DNA of 64,000 nucleotides from Flavobacteriaceae bacterium (GTDB lineage Bacteria; Bacteroidota; Bacteroidia; Flavobacteriales; Flavobacteriaceae). The stretch lies in NCBI GenBank assembly GCA_029243165.1, contig JAQWSN010000002.1:1-64000 (forward strand). Direction: 5' to 3'. The notes beneath the pieces were generated by a model that was given only the letters and a program-made list of their open reading frames with translations, did no database searches and had not been told where the DNA came from. Position 1 is the stretch's first letter. Every line of letters starts with the position of its first letter. A program made the translations under genes and the position numbers. This document shows positions 17,880-26,514 of the stretch, one piece after another.

Positions 17880-19712
17880 TTGAAAACGCTTTTCGCCGCC
17901 CTATCCCTTATTCTTTGTTCCAGTTTGTGTCATGCTCAATACTGGCAACAAAACGTTAACTACACTATGGAAGTCTCTTTAGATGTGGAAACTGCTAAGT
18001 ATCGAGGAGAACAAAAATTGGTTTACACCAATAATTCTCCCGAAACCCTACACAAAGTTTTTTATCATTTATACTTCAATGCTTTTAAACCAGAAAGCGA
18101 AATGGCCATTCGTCTGAAAAATGCTGGTGATAAAAACAGACGCTTTAAGGTTGATTTAGATACGCTTTCACCCAAACAACAAGGATACTTAAAGATTGGC
18201 AAAATAACCCAAAACGGTGTTGCTGTTGAGGTTGTTGATTCTGAAACCATATTGGAGGTTACTTTAAATAAACCCTTGATGCCCGGTGATAGCACGACAT
18301 TGGATCTAACTTTCGAAGGTCAAGTCCCTGACGTAATTCGCAGGGCGGGTAAAAATTCGTCTGAAGGGGTTGCTTTTTCTATGGCACAATGGTATCCTAA
18401 AATGGCAGAATACGATTTAGAAGGGTGGAATGCCGACCCGTATACTGGACGAGAATTCCATGGTGTGTGGGGAAATTTTGATGTAAAAATTACATTAGAT
18501 AAGTCGTACACTGTTGCGGCTAGTGGCTATCTTCAAAATGCAGATGAAATTGGAAAAGGGTATTCAGACAGAAAACGACCAAAATCTAAGGGCAGTAATG
18601 TAACTTGGCATTTTATTGCTCCACAAGTGCACGATTTTACCTGGGCAGCAGACTCAGATTACATACACGACACTTATCCTGGCCCTCGGGGAGTAACTCT
18701 ACACTTTTTCTACAAGAATGATCCAGAAATTGTAGAGAACTGGAAAAAGCTTCAGCCACACACAGCCAAGCTTATGGAATATTTCAACACGAAAATAGGT
18801 CCTTATCCTTATAAACAGTACAGCGTGGTACAGGGAGGCGACGGCGGTATGGAATATGCCATGCTAACCCTTATTACAGGGGGAAGAAAATACGGATCTT
18901 TATTTGGTGTTACCGCACATGAATTGGCGCACTCGTGGTTTCAACACGTGTTAGCAACCAACGAAACAAAACACGAATGGATGGATGAAGGTTTTACCTC
19001 GTTTATTTCGACATTAGCGAAAAATGAAATTTTGGAAGAAAACAAAGATTTTCCTTTAGAAGGGTCTTATGTTGGATATTTTAATTTGGCCTCTTCTGGC
19101 GTGGAAATGCCTCAAAGCACCAACGCTAATCGTTATGATCATAATTTCGCTTATGAAAGCACCGCCTACAGTAAAGGGGCTGTCTTTCTTGGTCAACTAG
19201 GTTATGTTGTAGGAAAAGAAAAGCTGTTTGAAATATTACAAGCCTACTACAAACAATGGCAGTTTAAACACCCTCAACCGAATGACTTCAGACGTGTGGC
19301 TGAACGTGTCTCTGGTCTTCAATTACAATGGTACTTAACAGACTGGACCCAAACCACAAATAAAATTAACTATGCAATTACGGATGTTAAAGAAGAGGGA
19401 GAAAAAAGTGTTGTTCACTTAGAGCGTAAAGAATTGATGCCCATGCCAATTGAGGTTTTAGTTGTTTACAAAGACGGAACCTCTGAGCTTCACTACATCC
19501 CAATTTCTTTAATGCGGGGAGAAAAAGAAAATCCATATTCAATTGAATGGACAGTCCACAAAGATTGGACTTGGGCAAATCCAAAATACACCCTGATCCT
19601 CGAGCATAAAATTGACAGTATTGAAACAATTATTTTGGATCCTAGTGGTTTGATGGCCGATGTAGATAAGAGTGATAACTATTATGTCGACAGCGAAAAA
19701 ACTTCAAATTAA
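17880..19712 (+). CDS. M1-family metallopeptidase (aminopeptidase N-like), exported
   Basis: A 610-residue protein with a signal peptide (KTLFAALSLILCSSLCHAQ). The zinc site is HELAHSWFQH followed 18 residues after the second His by the Glu of WMDEGF, exactly the M1 pattern. The exopeptidase signature appears as GGDGGMEYAM just before it. It should cleave N-terminal residues from peptides in the periplasm or outside. The only start that preserves the signal is TTG 17880. Its last 29 nt overlap rnpA. Confidence 0.92.
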   Translation: MKTLFAALSLILCSSLCHAQYWQQNVNYTMEVSLDVETAKYRGEQKLVYTNNSPETLHKVFYHLYFNAFKPESEMAIRLKNAGDKNRRFKVDLDTLSPKQQGYLKIGKITQNGVAVEVVDSETILEVTLNKPLMPGDSTTLDLTFEGQVPDVIRRAGKNSSEGVAFSMAQWYPKMAEYDLEGWNADPYTGREFHGVWGNFDVKITLDKSYTVAASGYLQNADEIGKGYSDRKRPKSKGSNVTWHFIAPQVHDFTWAADSDYIHDTYPGPRGVTLHFFYKNDPEIVENWKKLQPHTAKLMEYFNTKIGPYPYKQYSVVQGGDGGMEYAMLTLITGGRKYGSLFGVTAHELAHSWFQHVLATNETKHEWMDEGFTSFISTLAKNEILEENKDFPLEGSYVGYFNLASSGVEMPQSTNANRYDHNFAYESTAYSKGAVFLGQLGYVVGKEKLFEILQAYYKQWQFKHPQPNDFRRVAERVSGLQLQWYLTDWTQTTNKINYAITDVKEEGEKSVVHLERKELMPMPIEVLVVYKDGTSELHYIPISLMRGEKENPYSIEWTVHKDWTWANPKYTLILEHKIDSIETIILDPSGLMADVDKSDNYYVDSEKTSN

Positions 19713-20034
19713 AAGATTAAAAGGTAAGACGTCTATTGATCGTCTGTTTGATGATGGTCAAATAGCACAAACAAAAACGCTTGTTCTTAAGTTCGTTAAA
19801 AACCCTTTGTCTGACACCTACTTTTCGGGTGTTAGTGTTCCTAAAAAATGTTTTAAAAAAGCCGTAGACAGAAACCGGATTAAGAGACAATTGCGCGTTG
19901 CTATTAGAGAGCAAAAGAAATCCTCTCTTTTTCCAGGGGCTGGAATGTTATTATTTAAAGGAAAAAAAGTTCCTGATACAGAGTTCTTAAAAGAGCAAAT
20001 TCAAGCTCTATTTGAATCCGTAACTAATAAGTGA
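19684..20034 (+). CDS. rnpA: Ribonuclease P protein component
   Basis: A 116-residue basic protein with the RnpA signature AVDRNRIKRQLRVAIRE, an RNR box that binds RNase P RNA during tRNA 5' processing. The gene begins inside the M1 peptidase gene (29-nt overlap, different frame) and has no rpmH partner in the window. ATG 19684 is preferred to an upstream in-frame codon because MSTAKKLQIKRLKGK fits the family start. Confidence 0.93.
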   Translation: MSTAKKLQIKRLKGKTSIDRLFDDGQIAQTKTLVLKFVKNPLSDTYFSGVSVPKKCFKKAVDRNRIKRQLRVAIREQKKSSLFPGAGMLLFKGKKVPDTEFLKEQIQALFESVTNK

Positions 20035-20040
20035 TTTTTG

Positions 20041-20493
20041 CTATTTGGAAAGCAGCATAGCAACATGGGGGATACCGTCTTCTAAATATTCGCCCCCTAT
20101 TTTTTCAAAGCCATACGTGTTATAAAATGATACCAAATGCGACTGGGCAGAGATTTTAATTGTAGTCTTTTTAAAATGTTCTTCTATTGTTTTAATGCAG
20201 TATTCAACCAACACGTGTCCAAAATTCTTTCCCCTAAAATCTTTGTGAACAACAACTCTACCAATAGAGGTGTGTGAAACATAAGATTCTCCTTTTGGTA
20301 ATATTCTTGAATAAGCAACAAGTTTATTCGTTTCATCAAAACCAAGTATGTGTAAAGCATTAAAGTCTTTTTGATCAATGTCTTGATAAACACAATCTTG
20401 CTCAACGACAAAAACCTCAGAACGCAGAGCAAAGAGGTTGTGTAATTCCTCTAAAGAAAGAGATTTAAACGTTTTACACTCTAACCGTAGCAT
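20041..20493 (-). CDS. GNAT acetyltransferase, ElaA-like
   Basis: A 150-residue protein with the ElaA opening LHNLFALRSEVFVVEQDCVYQDID and the acetyl-CoA-binding segment RVVVHKDFRGKNFGHVLVEY. The acetyl acceptor is unknown. It lies 1 nt downstream of rpiB and is convergent with rnpA, only 6 nt away, so it is probably co-transcribed with rpiB. Confidence 0.88.
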   Translation of the reverse strand: MLRLECKTFKSLSLEELHNLFALRSEVFVVEQDCVYQDIDQKDFNALHILGFDETNKLVAYSRILPKGESYVSHTSIGRVVVHKDFRGKNFGHVLVEYCIKTIEEHFKKTTIKISAQSHLVSFYNTYGFEKIGGEYLEDGIPHVAMLLSK

Positions 20494-20494
20494 A

Positions 20495-20926
20495 TTAATT
20501 ACAAGGAATTTTCTCTATGCGAGCCTGGTGTCTCCCTCCTTCAAAATCTGTATTAATAAAAGTTTCAACCATATTGATGGCTTGTGGAGTTGATACATAG
20601 CGTGCAGGAATACTTAAAATATTTGCATCATTGTGCTGGCGAGCTAAACTTGCTATTTCAGCATTCCAACAAAGTGCTGCCCTTATTTGACGGTGTTTGT
20701 TTGCTGTCATTGCTGCACCGTTTCCACTGCCACAAATTATTATTCCAAAGTCAGCAACCCCTTTAGATACGTCCAAAGCTACAGGATGAATGAAATCCGC
20801 ATAATCTACGCTTTGCTCCGAATCAGTACCATGATTGAATACCTCGAAACCTAAAGATTTTAATGTAGCAACAATCTTATTTTTGTGTGCAGGACCAGCA
20901 TGATCGTTTCCGATGCTAATTTTCAT
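20495..20926 (-). CDS. rpiB: Ribose-5-phosphate isomerase B
   Basis: A 143-residue protein with the RpiB/LacA-B hallmarks: N-terminal KISIGNDHAG, VDYADFIHPVA and the catalytic loop IICGSGNGAAMTANKHRQIRAALCWN, where Cys and the GxGNG turn bind the sugar phosphate. It interconverts ribose-5-P and ribulose-5-P in the pentose phosphate pathway. The start at 20926 matches the family; a longer frame to 20995 adds only unconserved residues. Confidence 0.94.
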   Translation of the reverse strand: MKISIGNDHAGPAHKNKIVATLKSLGFEVFNHGTDSEQSVDYADFIHPVALDVSKGVADFGIIICGSGNGAAMTANKHRQIRAALCWNAEIASLARQHNDANILSIPARYVSTPQAINMVETFINTDFEGGRHQARIEKIPCN

Positions 20927-21431
20927 TTTTTTTGTTTTGAGTAAAAGTAAGAAACCTTTATTTCTTGTTAATGAAGTGTGAAAAAGTTTATTCAATAGTT
21001 GTTTACAAAAAAGATAAGTTTTTCATGTAATTACGTATTCAATTCTGGTTGAAAAAAATATGAGAAACAAACGATTATTTTATTTTTTATTATTCTAAAA
21101 ATGCTGACGAAAAAAAACGATTTATTAAAAAAATAAATCGCAAAAATGTAGATTTTTTATCTACATAAATGATTGTCAACAGTAAGTAAATAAAATGCTT
21201 AAAAAGATGATTTAAAGTAAATTATCATGTGAATAGTAAAATAATAACAGTGTATATTTTAAACGATTAAAAAAATCAAAGAAATCTCTCAAAAAAATAT
21301 CATTACTATTCACAAACCATATAAAACAACATGATTTAAAAAAAAATTAAAAAAAGTATTTCTATTATGTTAATAGTGTTCATTATTCTAAGAAAATGAA
21401 TGTTGTACCTTTGTAGTAAGTAATTCATTAC
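20927..21431. other. 505-bp AT-rich non-coding gap with inverted repeats
   Basis: The largest gene-free stretch here. It holds two perfect hairpins side by side: CGATTTATT/AATAAATCG with a 5-nt A loop (21118-21140) and ATGTAGAT/ATCTACAT with a 5-nt T loop (21146-21166). A 12-bp inverted repeat TGTGAATAGTAA / TTACTATTCACA lies at 21228-21239 and 21303-21314. A direct repeat ATGATTTAAA occurs at about 21208 and 21331. TGTGAAAAA (20977-20985) and the 9-mers in the inverted repeat resemble weak DnaA boxes. It ends in the rnr promoter. It could be regulatory, an unannotated RNA, or origin-related. Confidence 0.5.
21406..21413 (+). promoter_or_regulatory. -7 box TACCTTTG of rnr
   Basis: An exact TAnnTTTG match 18 nt before the rnr ATG at 21432. 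Confidence 0.65.
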
Positions 21432-23585
21432 ATGTCCAAAAAGAAAAAGGATTTAAAAAATTTAGAAGCAAAAATTTTATCGCTTTTTAAAAATTCTCCC
21501 ACTACTATTTTCAACTACAAACAAATTGCATCGAAACTGGATATTGGCGATACAAAAGGTAGGAACAACATAATAAGAGTTTTAAATCTGATGCACAGCA
21601 AAGATCTCCTTTTAGCTGAGCAACGTGGTAAATACAAGTACAATAAAAAGAAAGATAAGACAGAAGAAACAGTTTTACGTATTATTCCTTCCGGAAAAGG
21701 TGTCGTCTCCATAGATTCTTTCCCTGAAGAATTAATTGTACCAAGACGATACCTAAATAAAGCGCTTGATGGGGACCTTGTCGAAGTTAGTTTTCATAGA
21801 AAAAACAATTATTTTGAAGCTCATGTAGAAACCATTACAAAAAGAGCAGAAAAAGATTATGTAGGAATTTTAGAAAGACAAAAAGACTTTGGTTTTGTCA
21901 ATTGTAAAAACAGTAAAATTTACACTGATTTTTTTATTGAGAAAGACGATCTTAAAAAATTCAATGATGGCGAAAAAGTTGTGGTTGTACTTAAATCTTG
22001 GGAGCAAAAGCAAGATGCACCTCACGGAAAAATAATAAAAAGTTTAGGAAAACCAGGAGAAACAGAAACAGAGATTCATGCAATCCTTCACGATTATGGA
22101 CTACCTTATGATTTTCCTTCAAATGTTTTAGAAGAAGCATCAAACATTCCAACTCTGACCAGTGAAGAAGAATTTAAAAAAAGAAAGGATTTTAGAGAAA
22201 CACTTACATTTACAATTGATCCAAAAAGTGCAAAAGATTTTGATGATGCTTTATCTTTCAAAGATTTAGGTAAAGGAAAATTTGAAGTAGGTATCCACAT
22301 AGCTGACGTGTCCCATTTTGTTCTCCCAAATACAGAGTTAGATATTGAAGCTTACAACCGCGCTACTTCTGTTTATTTAGTTGATCGAGTTGTTCCAATG
22401 CTTCCTGAAGTTTTATCTAACGGTTTGTGTTCTCTTAGACCAAACGAAGAAAAACTTACTTTTTCAGCTGTATTTACCTTGGATGAGACAGGTAATGTTT
22501 TAGACGAATGGTATGGACGTACAGTCATTTTTTCTGACTTTCGTTTCGCTTATGAGGAAGTACAATGTATTATTGAAAAAAATAAGCCTGTTGTTTCAAA
22601 AAAGGTATCGCTTACCGGAGAAGAGTACACCGTGCCTAATAATGTTTACAATGCCATCTTAACCTTAAATAAACAGGCAAAATTATTGCGAAGAAAAAGG
22701 ATGAAAATGGGTGCTATTTCTTTTGATCGAGTTGAAGTAAATTTTAATTTAAATAAAGAAAACAAACCAGATTCTGTTTTCTTTAAAACATCAAAAGATG
22801 CACACAAACTAATTGAAGAGTTTATGTTACTTGCTAATAGGAAAGTAGCTTCATTTATTGATACTAAGAAAAAATTTCCTTTCGTTTATCGTATTCATGA
22901 CGATCCAGACGAGCAAAAATTAGAAAACTTAAAAAAGACCGTAAGTTCTTTTGGATATGCCTTTAATTTATCGGAAAAGAGAATAAGTAAAGAAATAAAC
23001 AATCTATTAATTGCTTGCCAAGGGAAAAGAGAACAAAACTTAATAGATACCCTTACTTTAAGATGTATGTCAAAAGCGATTTACACAACACATAATATTG
23101 GTCATTATGGTTTAGCTTTCTCTCATTACACACATTTTACCTCTCCTATCCGAAGATATCCAGATATTTTAGTTCACAGGCTTTTACAATCGTATTTAGA
23201 TCAAGGAAAACCAGTTTCTGCTCAGACCTTAGAAGAAGCTTGTGAACACAGTTCTCAAAGAGAACAACTCGCCACAAAAGCAGAGCGCGATTACATTAAA
23301 CACATGCAGATGGTTTTTATGGAAGATAAAGTTGGAGAAGAATTTGAGGGAGTTATTTCTGGTGTAACCGAAAGAGGGCTGTACGTGGAACTCATTCAAA
23401 ACAAATGCGAAGGAATGATTCGCACGATGGACCTAAAAGGAGATTTTTATCATTTTGACAAGGACAGGCATGCATTGATTGGTGAACGCACCCAAAAACT
23501 CTATCAACTAGGAGATCCAATTAAAATTAAAGTTAAAAAAGTGAACATTATTAAACGTTTCTTGGATTTTATACCTGTTAAATAA
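21432..23585 (+). CDS. rnr: Ribonuclease R
   Basis: A 717-residue 3'-5' exoribonuclease of the RNB family. Domains in order are an N-terminal winged helix, cold-shock-like OB domains (about 80-210), the catalytic RNB domain with FTIDPKSAKDFDDALSF (the Asp cluster that binds Mg2+) and SHYTHFTSPIRRYPD, and a C-terminal S1 domain (EFEGVISGVTERGLYVEL). It degrades structured RNA during mRNA turnover and rRNA quality control. It is likely co-transcribed with the GIN-domain gene 16 nt downstream. Confidence 0.95.
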   Translation: MSKKKKDLKNLEAKILSLFKNSPTTIFNYKQIASKLDIGDTKGRNNIIRVLNLMHSKDLLLAEQRGKYKYNKKKDKTEETVLRIIPSGKGVVSIDSFPEELIVPRRYLNKALDGDLVEVSFHRKNNYFEAHVETITKRAEKDYVGILERQKDFGFVNCKNSKIYTDFFIEKDDLKKFNDGEKVVVVLKSWEQKQDAPHGKIIKSLGKPGETETEIHAILHDYGLPYDFPSNVLEEASNIPTLTSEEEFKKRKDFRETLTFTIDPKSAKDFDDALSFKDLGKGKFEVGIHIADVSHFVLPNTELDIEAYNRATSVYLVDRVVPMLPEVLSNGLCSLRPNEEKLTFSAVFTLDETGNVLDEWYGRTVIFSDFRFAYEEVQCIIEKNKPVVSKKVSLTGEEYTVPNNVYNAILTLNKQAKLLRRKRMKMGAISFDRVEVNFNLNKENKPDSVFFKTSKDAHKLIEEFMLLANRKVASFIDTKKKFPFVYRIHDDPDEQKLENLKKTVSSFGYAFNLSEKRISKEINNLLIACQGKREQNLIDTLTLRCMSKAIYTTHNIGHYGLAFSHYTHFTSPIRRYPDILVHRLLQSYLDQGKPVSAQTLEEACEHSSQREQLATKAERDYIKHMQMVFMEDKVGEEFEGVISGVTERGLYVELIQNKCEGMIRTMDLKGDFYHFDKDRHALIGERTQKLYQLGDPIKIKVKKVNIIKRFLDFIPVK

Positions 23586-23601
23586 TTTATAATTTTTTGC
23601 A

Positions 23602-24300
23602 ATGAGGTTTAATAAAAACACTGGTTTAATATTACTAATTGTACTGCCTTTTTTTTCATTTCTGACAGCACAAGATTCTGAAAAGAAAACACTTACAACT
23701 TCACCTTTCATAGGAATTAAGATTTTATCTGGCCTTGAAGTTAATTTAATAAATTCAGATGTCAATAAAGCCGTTGTCTTTGGACCTCAGTCGGATGACG
23801 TAATTCTTTCCAGAAAAGGAGAAGTTTTACAAATAAAGGTCGCACTAGGAAGTATTTCTGACACTTTACCAACACGGGTTGACTTGTATCATAGCAAACT
23901 TTTAAACAAAATAATTGTCTCACAAGGAGCAAGGCTTAGTTCAAAAGAGCCTCTTCGCCAAACAAGTTTAAGTCTGATTTCAAACGGCGGAGCTGTTATT
24001 GATTTTGATATCTACACAAGCAGGCTGGATGTCTCAGCAAATACAGGCGGTAGAGTAGAACTTAAAGGTAAGGTATCAAACCTTAATCTTACGATCAACA
24101 CAGGCGGAAGTTGTGAGGCAGAACAACTTGTAACGGAACAGGTTAAAACGAAGATGATGGGGGGTGGATATGCTTATGTGCTTGTTTCTGAATTGATTGA
24201 TGCAAAAGTAATAGGGGGAAGTGTGTTGAGGGTTTTTGGTAATCCTTTAAAAAAAATTTACCAACAAAAATTGGGAGGCAAAATTTATTTTGAAAAATAA
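23602..24300 (+). CDS. GIN-domain (DUF2807) exported protein
   Basis: A 232-residue protein with a signal peptide ending in the region FFSFLTAQ. It then has the repetitive beta-rich pattern of the putative auto-transporter adhesin head GIN domain (DUF2807), e.g. ISNGGAVIDFDIYTSRLDVSANTGGRVELKG and NTGGSCEAEQLVTEQVKTKMMGGG. It is probably periplasmic or outer-membrane-facing; its function is unknown. It ends just before the convergent tRNA-Cys. Confidence 0.82.
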   Translation: MRFNKNTGLILLIVLPFFSFLTAQDSEKKTLTTSPFIGIKILSGLEVNLINSDVNKAVVFGPQSDDVILSRKGEVLQIKVALGSISDTLPTRVDLYHSKLLNKIIVSQGARLSSKEPLRQTSLSLISNGGAVIDFDIYTSRLDVSANTGGRVELKGKVSNLNLTINTGGSCEAEQLVTEQVKTKMMGGGYAYVLVSELIDAKVIGGSVLRVFGNPLKKIYQQKLGGKIYFEK

Positions 24301-24302
24301 AG

Positions 24303-24373
24303 AGGCATCGAGCGGATTCGAACCGCTGTACAAGCTTTTGCAGAGCTCTGCCTAGCCACTCGGCCACGATGCC
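24303..24373 (-). tRNA. tRNA-Cys (GCA)
   Basis: The minus strand folds as a cloverleaf: acceptor stem GGCATCG/CGATGCC, anticodon stem GAGCT/AGCTT around the loop CTGCAAA (anticodon GCA), and T arm GCGGTTCGAATCCGC. The discriminator is T and CCA is not encoded. It lies between the GIN gene and folB, downstream of folB on the same strand. Confidence 0.93.
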
Positions 24374-24394
24374 ATGGTGCAAAAATACTAATTA

Positions 24395-24769
24395 TTAATC
24401 GAATTCAGCACTAGATCTGTTGAGTTCTCTTTCCACAGCAACTTCCTCTACATTGCCACCGATCGGAGGATTCCTTTTGGCAACTTTAACATTGACGAGG
24501 ACCACTTCCGGATGTTCTTTTAAAATTCTTTTCAGAATACGGTCAGCAACTTTTTCCAATAGTTTTGCCCGAATAGACATTTCTTTTTTTACGATGGCAT
24601 GAAGCGCAACATAATCAACAGTGTCTTTCAAATCATCTGAAAGTGAAGAGCGACTAAGGTCTGTGTCTACAAACACATTCACAACATAATCACTTCCGAT
24701 TTTTTCTTCCTCGTCCATACACCCATGAAAGGCATACAAACGAATATTTTTTAAATAAATTCTTCCCAT
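24395..24769 (-). CDS. folB: Dihydroneopterin aldolase
   Basis: A 124-residue protein with the FolB pattern IYLKNIRLYAFHGCMDEEEKIGSDYVVNV, the catalytic-site-like TVDYVALHAIVKKEM and LEKVADRILKRIL, and a C-terminal KVAKRNPPIGGNVEEVAV. It cleaves 7,8-dihydroneopterin in folate synthesis. The start at 24769 is chosen because a TATATTTG promoter box lies at 24778-24785, so upstream in-frame codons would not be transcribed. Confidence 0.93.
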   Translation of the reverse strand: MGRIYLKNIRLYAFHGCMDEEEKIGSDYVVNVFVDTDLSRSSLSDDLKDTVDYVALHAIVKKEMSIRAKLLEKVADRILKRILKEHPEVVLVNVKVAKRNPPIGGNVEEVAVERELNRSSAEFD

Positions 24770-24777
24770 TTTGATTG

Positions 24778-24785
24778 CAAATATA
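24778..24785 (-). promoter_or_regulatory. -7 box TATATTTG of folB
   Basis: An exact minus-strand TAnnTTTG match 8 nt upstream of the folB start. It is divergent from the glnS promoter 38 bp to the right, and the -33 regions probably overlap. Confidence 0.65.
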
Positions 24786-24823
24786 AAGACAGTTTTCACT
24801 TTTCTTTCCATGTTTGCATTCAT

Positions 24824-24831
24824 TATCTTTG
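24824..24831 (+). promoter_or_regulatory. -7 box TATCTTTG of glnS
   Basis: An exact TAnnTTTG match 15 nt before the glnS ATG at 24847. It excludes the longer in-frame start at 24814. Confidence 0.65.
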
Positions 24832-24846
24832 CTTCAAATAAAAATC

Positions 24847-26514
24847 ATGGAGCGACCCCTACATTTTATAGAGCACATCATTGACGAAGATCTTAATAAC
24901 AATTATTCGCCATCCGAATTACGTTTTCGTTTTCCACCAGAACCCAACGGTTATCTTCACATAGGCCATGTCAAGGCCATCTGCTTGAATTTCAATTTAG
25001 GAGAACGTTACCAAGCTCCTGTTAACCTTCGCTTTGACGATACCAACCCCGCCAAAGAAGAACAACAATTTGTGGATGCAATCAAAGAAAACATAGAATG
25101 GTTAGGATACCGGTGGAATTCAGAATGCTATGCCTCGGATTATTTTCAACAGCTGTACAATTGGGCTCTTGAATTAATAGATAAAAACCTCGCTTATGTA
25201 GATTCACAAAGTTCAGAGGAAATTGCAAAACAAAAAGGAACACCCACTCAATCTGGAACAGAAAGCCCTTACCGAAGCCGAACAGCTAAAGAAAATAGAA
25301 TCCTTTTTGAAGAAATGAAAGCAGGTAAATACAAAGAAGGAACCCACGTATTACGAGCTAAAATAGACATGGGGTCACCTAACATGCTTTTGCGAGACCC
25401 CGTAATGTATCGCATTCTTTTTAAGTCGCATCATCGAACTGGAGGCGAATGGTGTATTTATCCCCTTTATGACTGGACACATGGTCAGTCGGATTACATC
25501 GAGCAGGTATCTCATTCACTTTGTTCTTTAGAGTTCAAACCCCACAGAGACCTGTACGATTGGTTTTTAGACGCGCTTCAACCTCTTAAAAAACTCAGAC
25601 CCAAACAAAGAGAGTTTGCGCGAATGAACCTTTCTTACACGGTAACTAGTAAACGAAAATTAGCGGCTTTAATTGAAGAAGGACACGTTTCGGGTTGGGA
25701 CGATCCAAGAATGCCCACCATTGCTGGTTTAAGGCGAAGAGGCTACACCCCCCAAGCGTTGCGAAACTTTGTTGATGCTGCGGGGGTTGCCAAACGGGAT
25801 AATGTCATAGACATGTCTCTTCTAGAGCACGCGATTCGGGAAGATTTAAATCACACTGCGCCAAGGGTTATGTCCGTTTTAGACCCAATCAAACTTACTA
25901 TTTCTAATTATCCAGAAAGTGAATCAGAAATGTTAGAAGGAGAAATTAATCCCGAGCAGCCTGATTTAGGAACAAGATCAATCCCCTTTTCAAAGCATCT
26001 CTACATTGAGAGAGAAGACTTTAAAGAATCAGCGAATCGTAAGTTTTTTAGATTGACATTAGGTAAAGAGGTTCGGCTTAAAAACGCTTACATAATTAAG
26101 GGAGAGTCAGTAGTTAAAGATGCCTCGGGAAATATCACTGAGATTCATTGTACTTATGACCCAAAAAGTAGAAGCGGTAGCGGCACTGAGGAAAGTCAGC
26201 GTAAAGTAAAAGGAACGCTACACTGGGTCAGTATTGAACATGCCTTTCCAATTAAAGTTCGTTTGTACGACCGTCTTTTTAAAGAGGCAGCCCCAGATCA
26301 AGATAAGGCTGTTGATTTCAAAACATACTTAAACCCGGATTCTTTGACCACCCTTACAGGATATGCAGAACCTAGTATTTCTGAAGCACAGTCAGGCGAA
26401 CGATTTCAATTCCAACGGCTTGGCTATTTCGTGGTTGACCCTGACAGTACTCGAGAACAAATGATTTTCAACAAAACAGTAGGACTAAGAGACAATTGGT
26501 CTAAAAAGTCCTAA
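24847..26514 (+). CDS. glnS: Glutaminyl-tRNA synthetase
   Basis: A 555-residue class I enzyme that charges tRNA-Gln. It has the HIGH motif in PPEPNGYLHIGHVKAI, the KMSKS equivalent in YTVTSKRKL, and the GlnRS-specific GWDDPRMPTIAGLRRRG. The two anticodon-binding beta-barrels occupy the C-terminal third. Length is normal for the family. It overlaps the convergent SPFH gene by 4 bp. Confidence 0.96.
   Translation: MERPLHFIEHIIDEDLNNNYSPSELRFRFPPEPNGYLHIGHVKAICLNFNLGERYQAPVNLRFDDTNPAKEEQQFVDAIKENIEWLGYRWNSECYASDYFQQLYNWALELIDKNLAYVDSQSSEEIAKQKGTPTQSGTESPYRSRTAKENRILFEEMKAGKYKEGTHVLRAKIDMGSPNMLLRDPVMYRILFKSHHRTGGEWCIYPLYDWTHGQSDYIEQVSHSLCSLEFKPHRDLYDWFLDALQPLKKLRPKQREFARMNLSYTVTSKRKLAALIEEGHVSGWDDPRMPTIAGLRRRGYTPQALRNFVDAAGVAKRDNVIDMSLLEHAIREDLNHTAPRVMSVLDPIKLTISNYPESESEMLEGEINPEQPDLGTRSIPFSKHLYIEREDFKESANRKFFRLTLGKEVRLKNAYIIKGESVVKDASGNITEIHCTYDPKSRSGSGTEESQRKVKGTLHWVSIEHAFPIKVRLYDRLFKEAAPDQDKAVDFKTYLNPDSLTTLTGYAEPSISEAQSGERFQFQRLGYFVVDPDSTREQMIFNKTVGLRDNWSKKS

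Noticed and set aside
18943-18952. AACACGTGTT in the M1 peptidase gene as a third parS
   Set aside because: Only the CACGTG core matches; the outer TGTT/AACA bases of the ParB consensus are absent.
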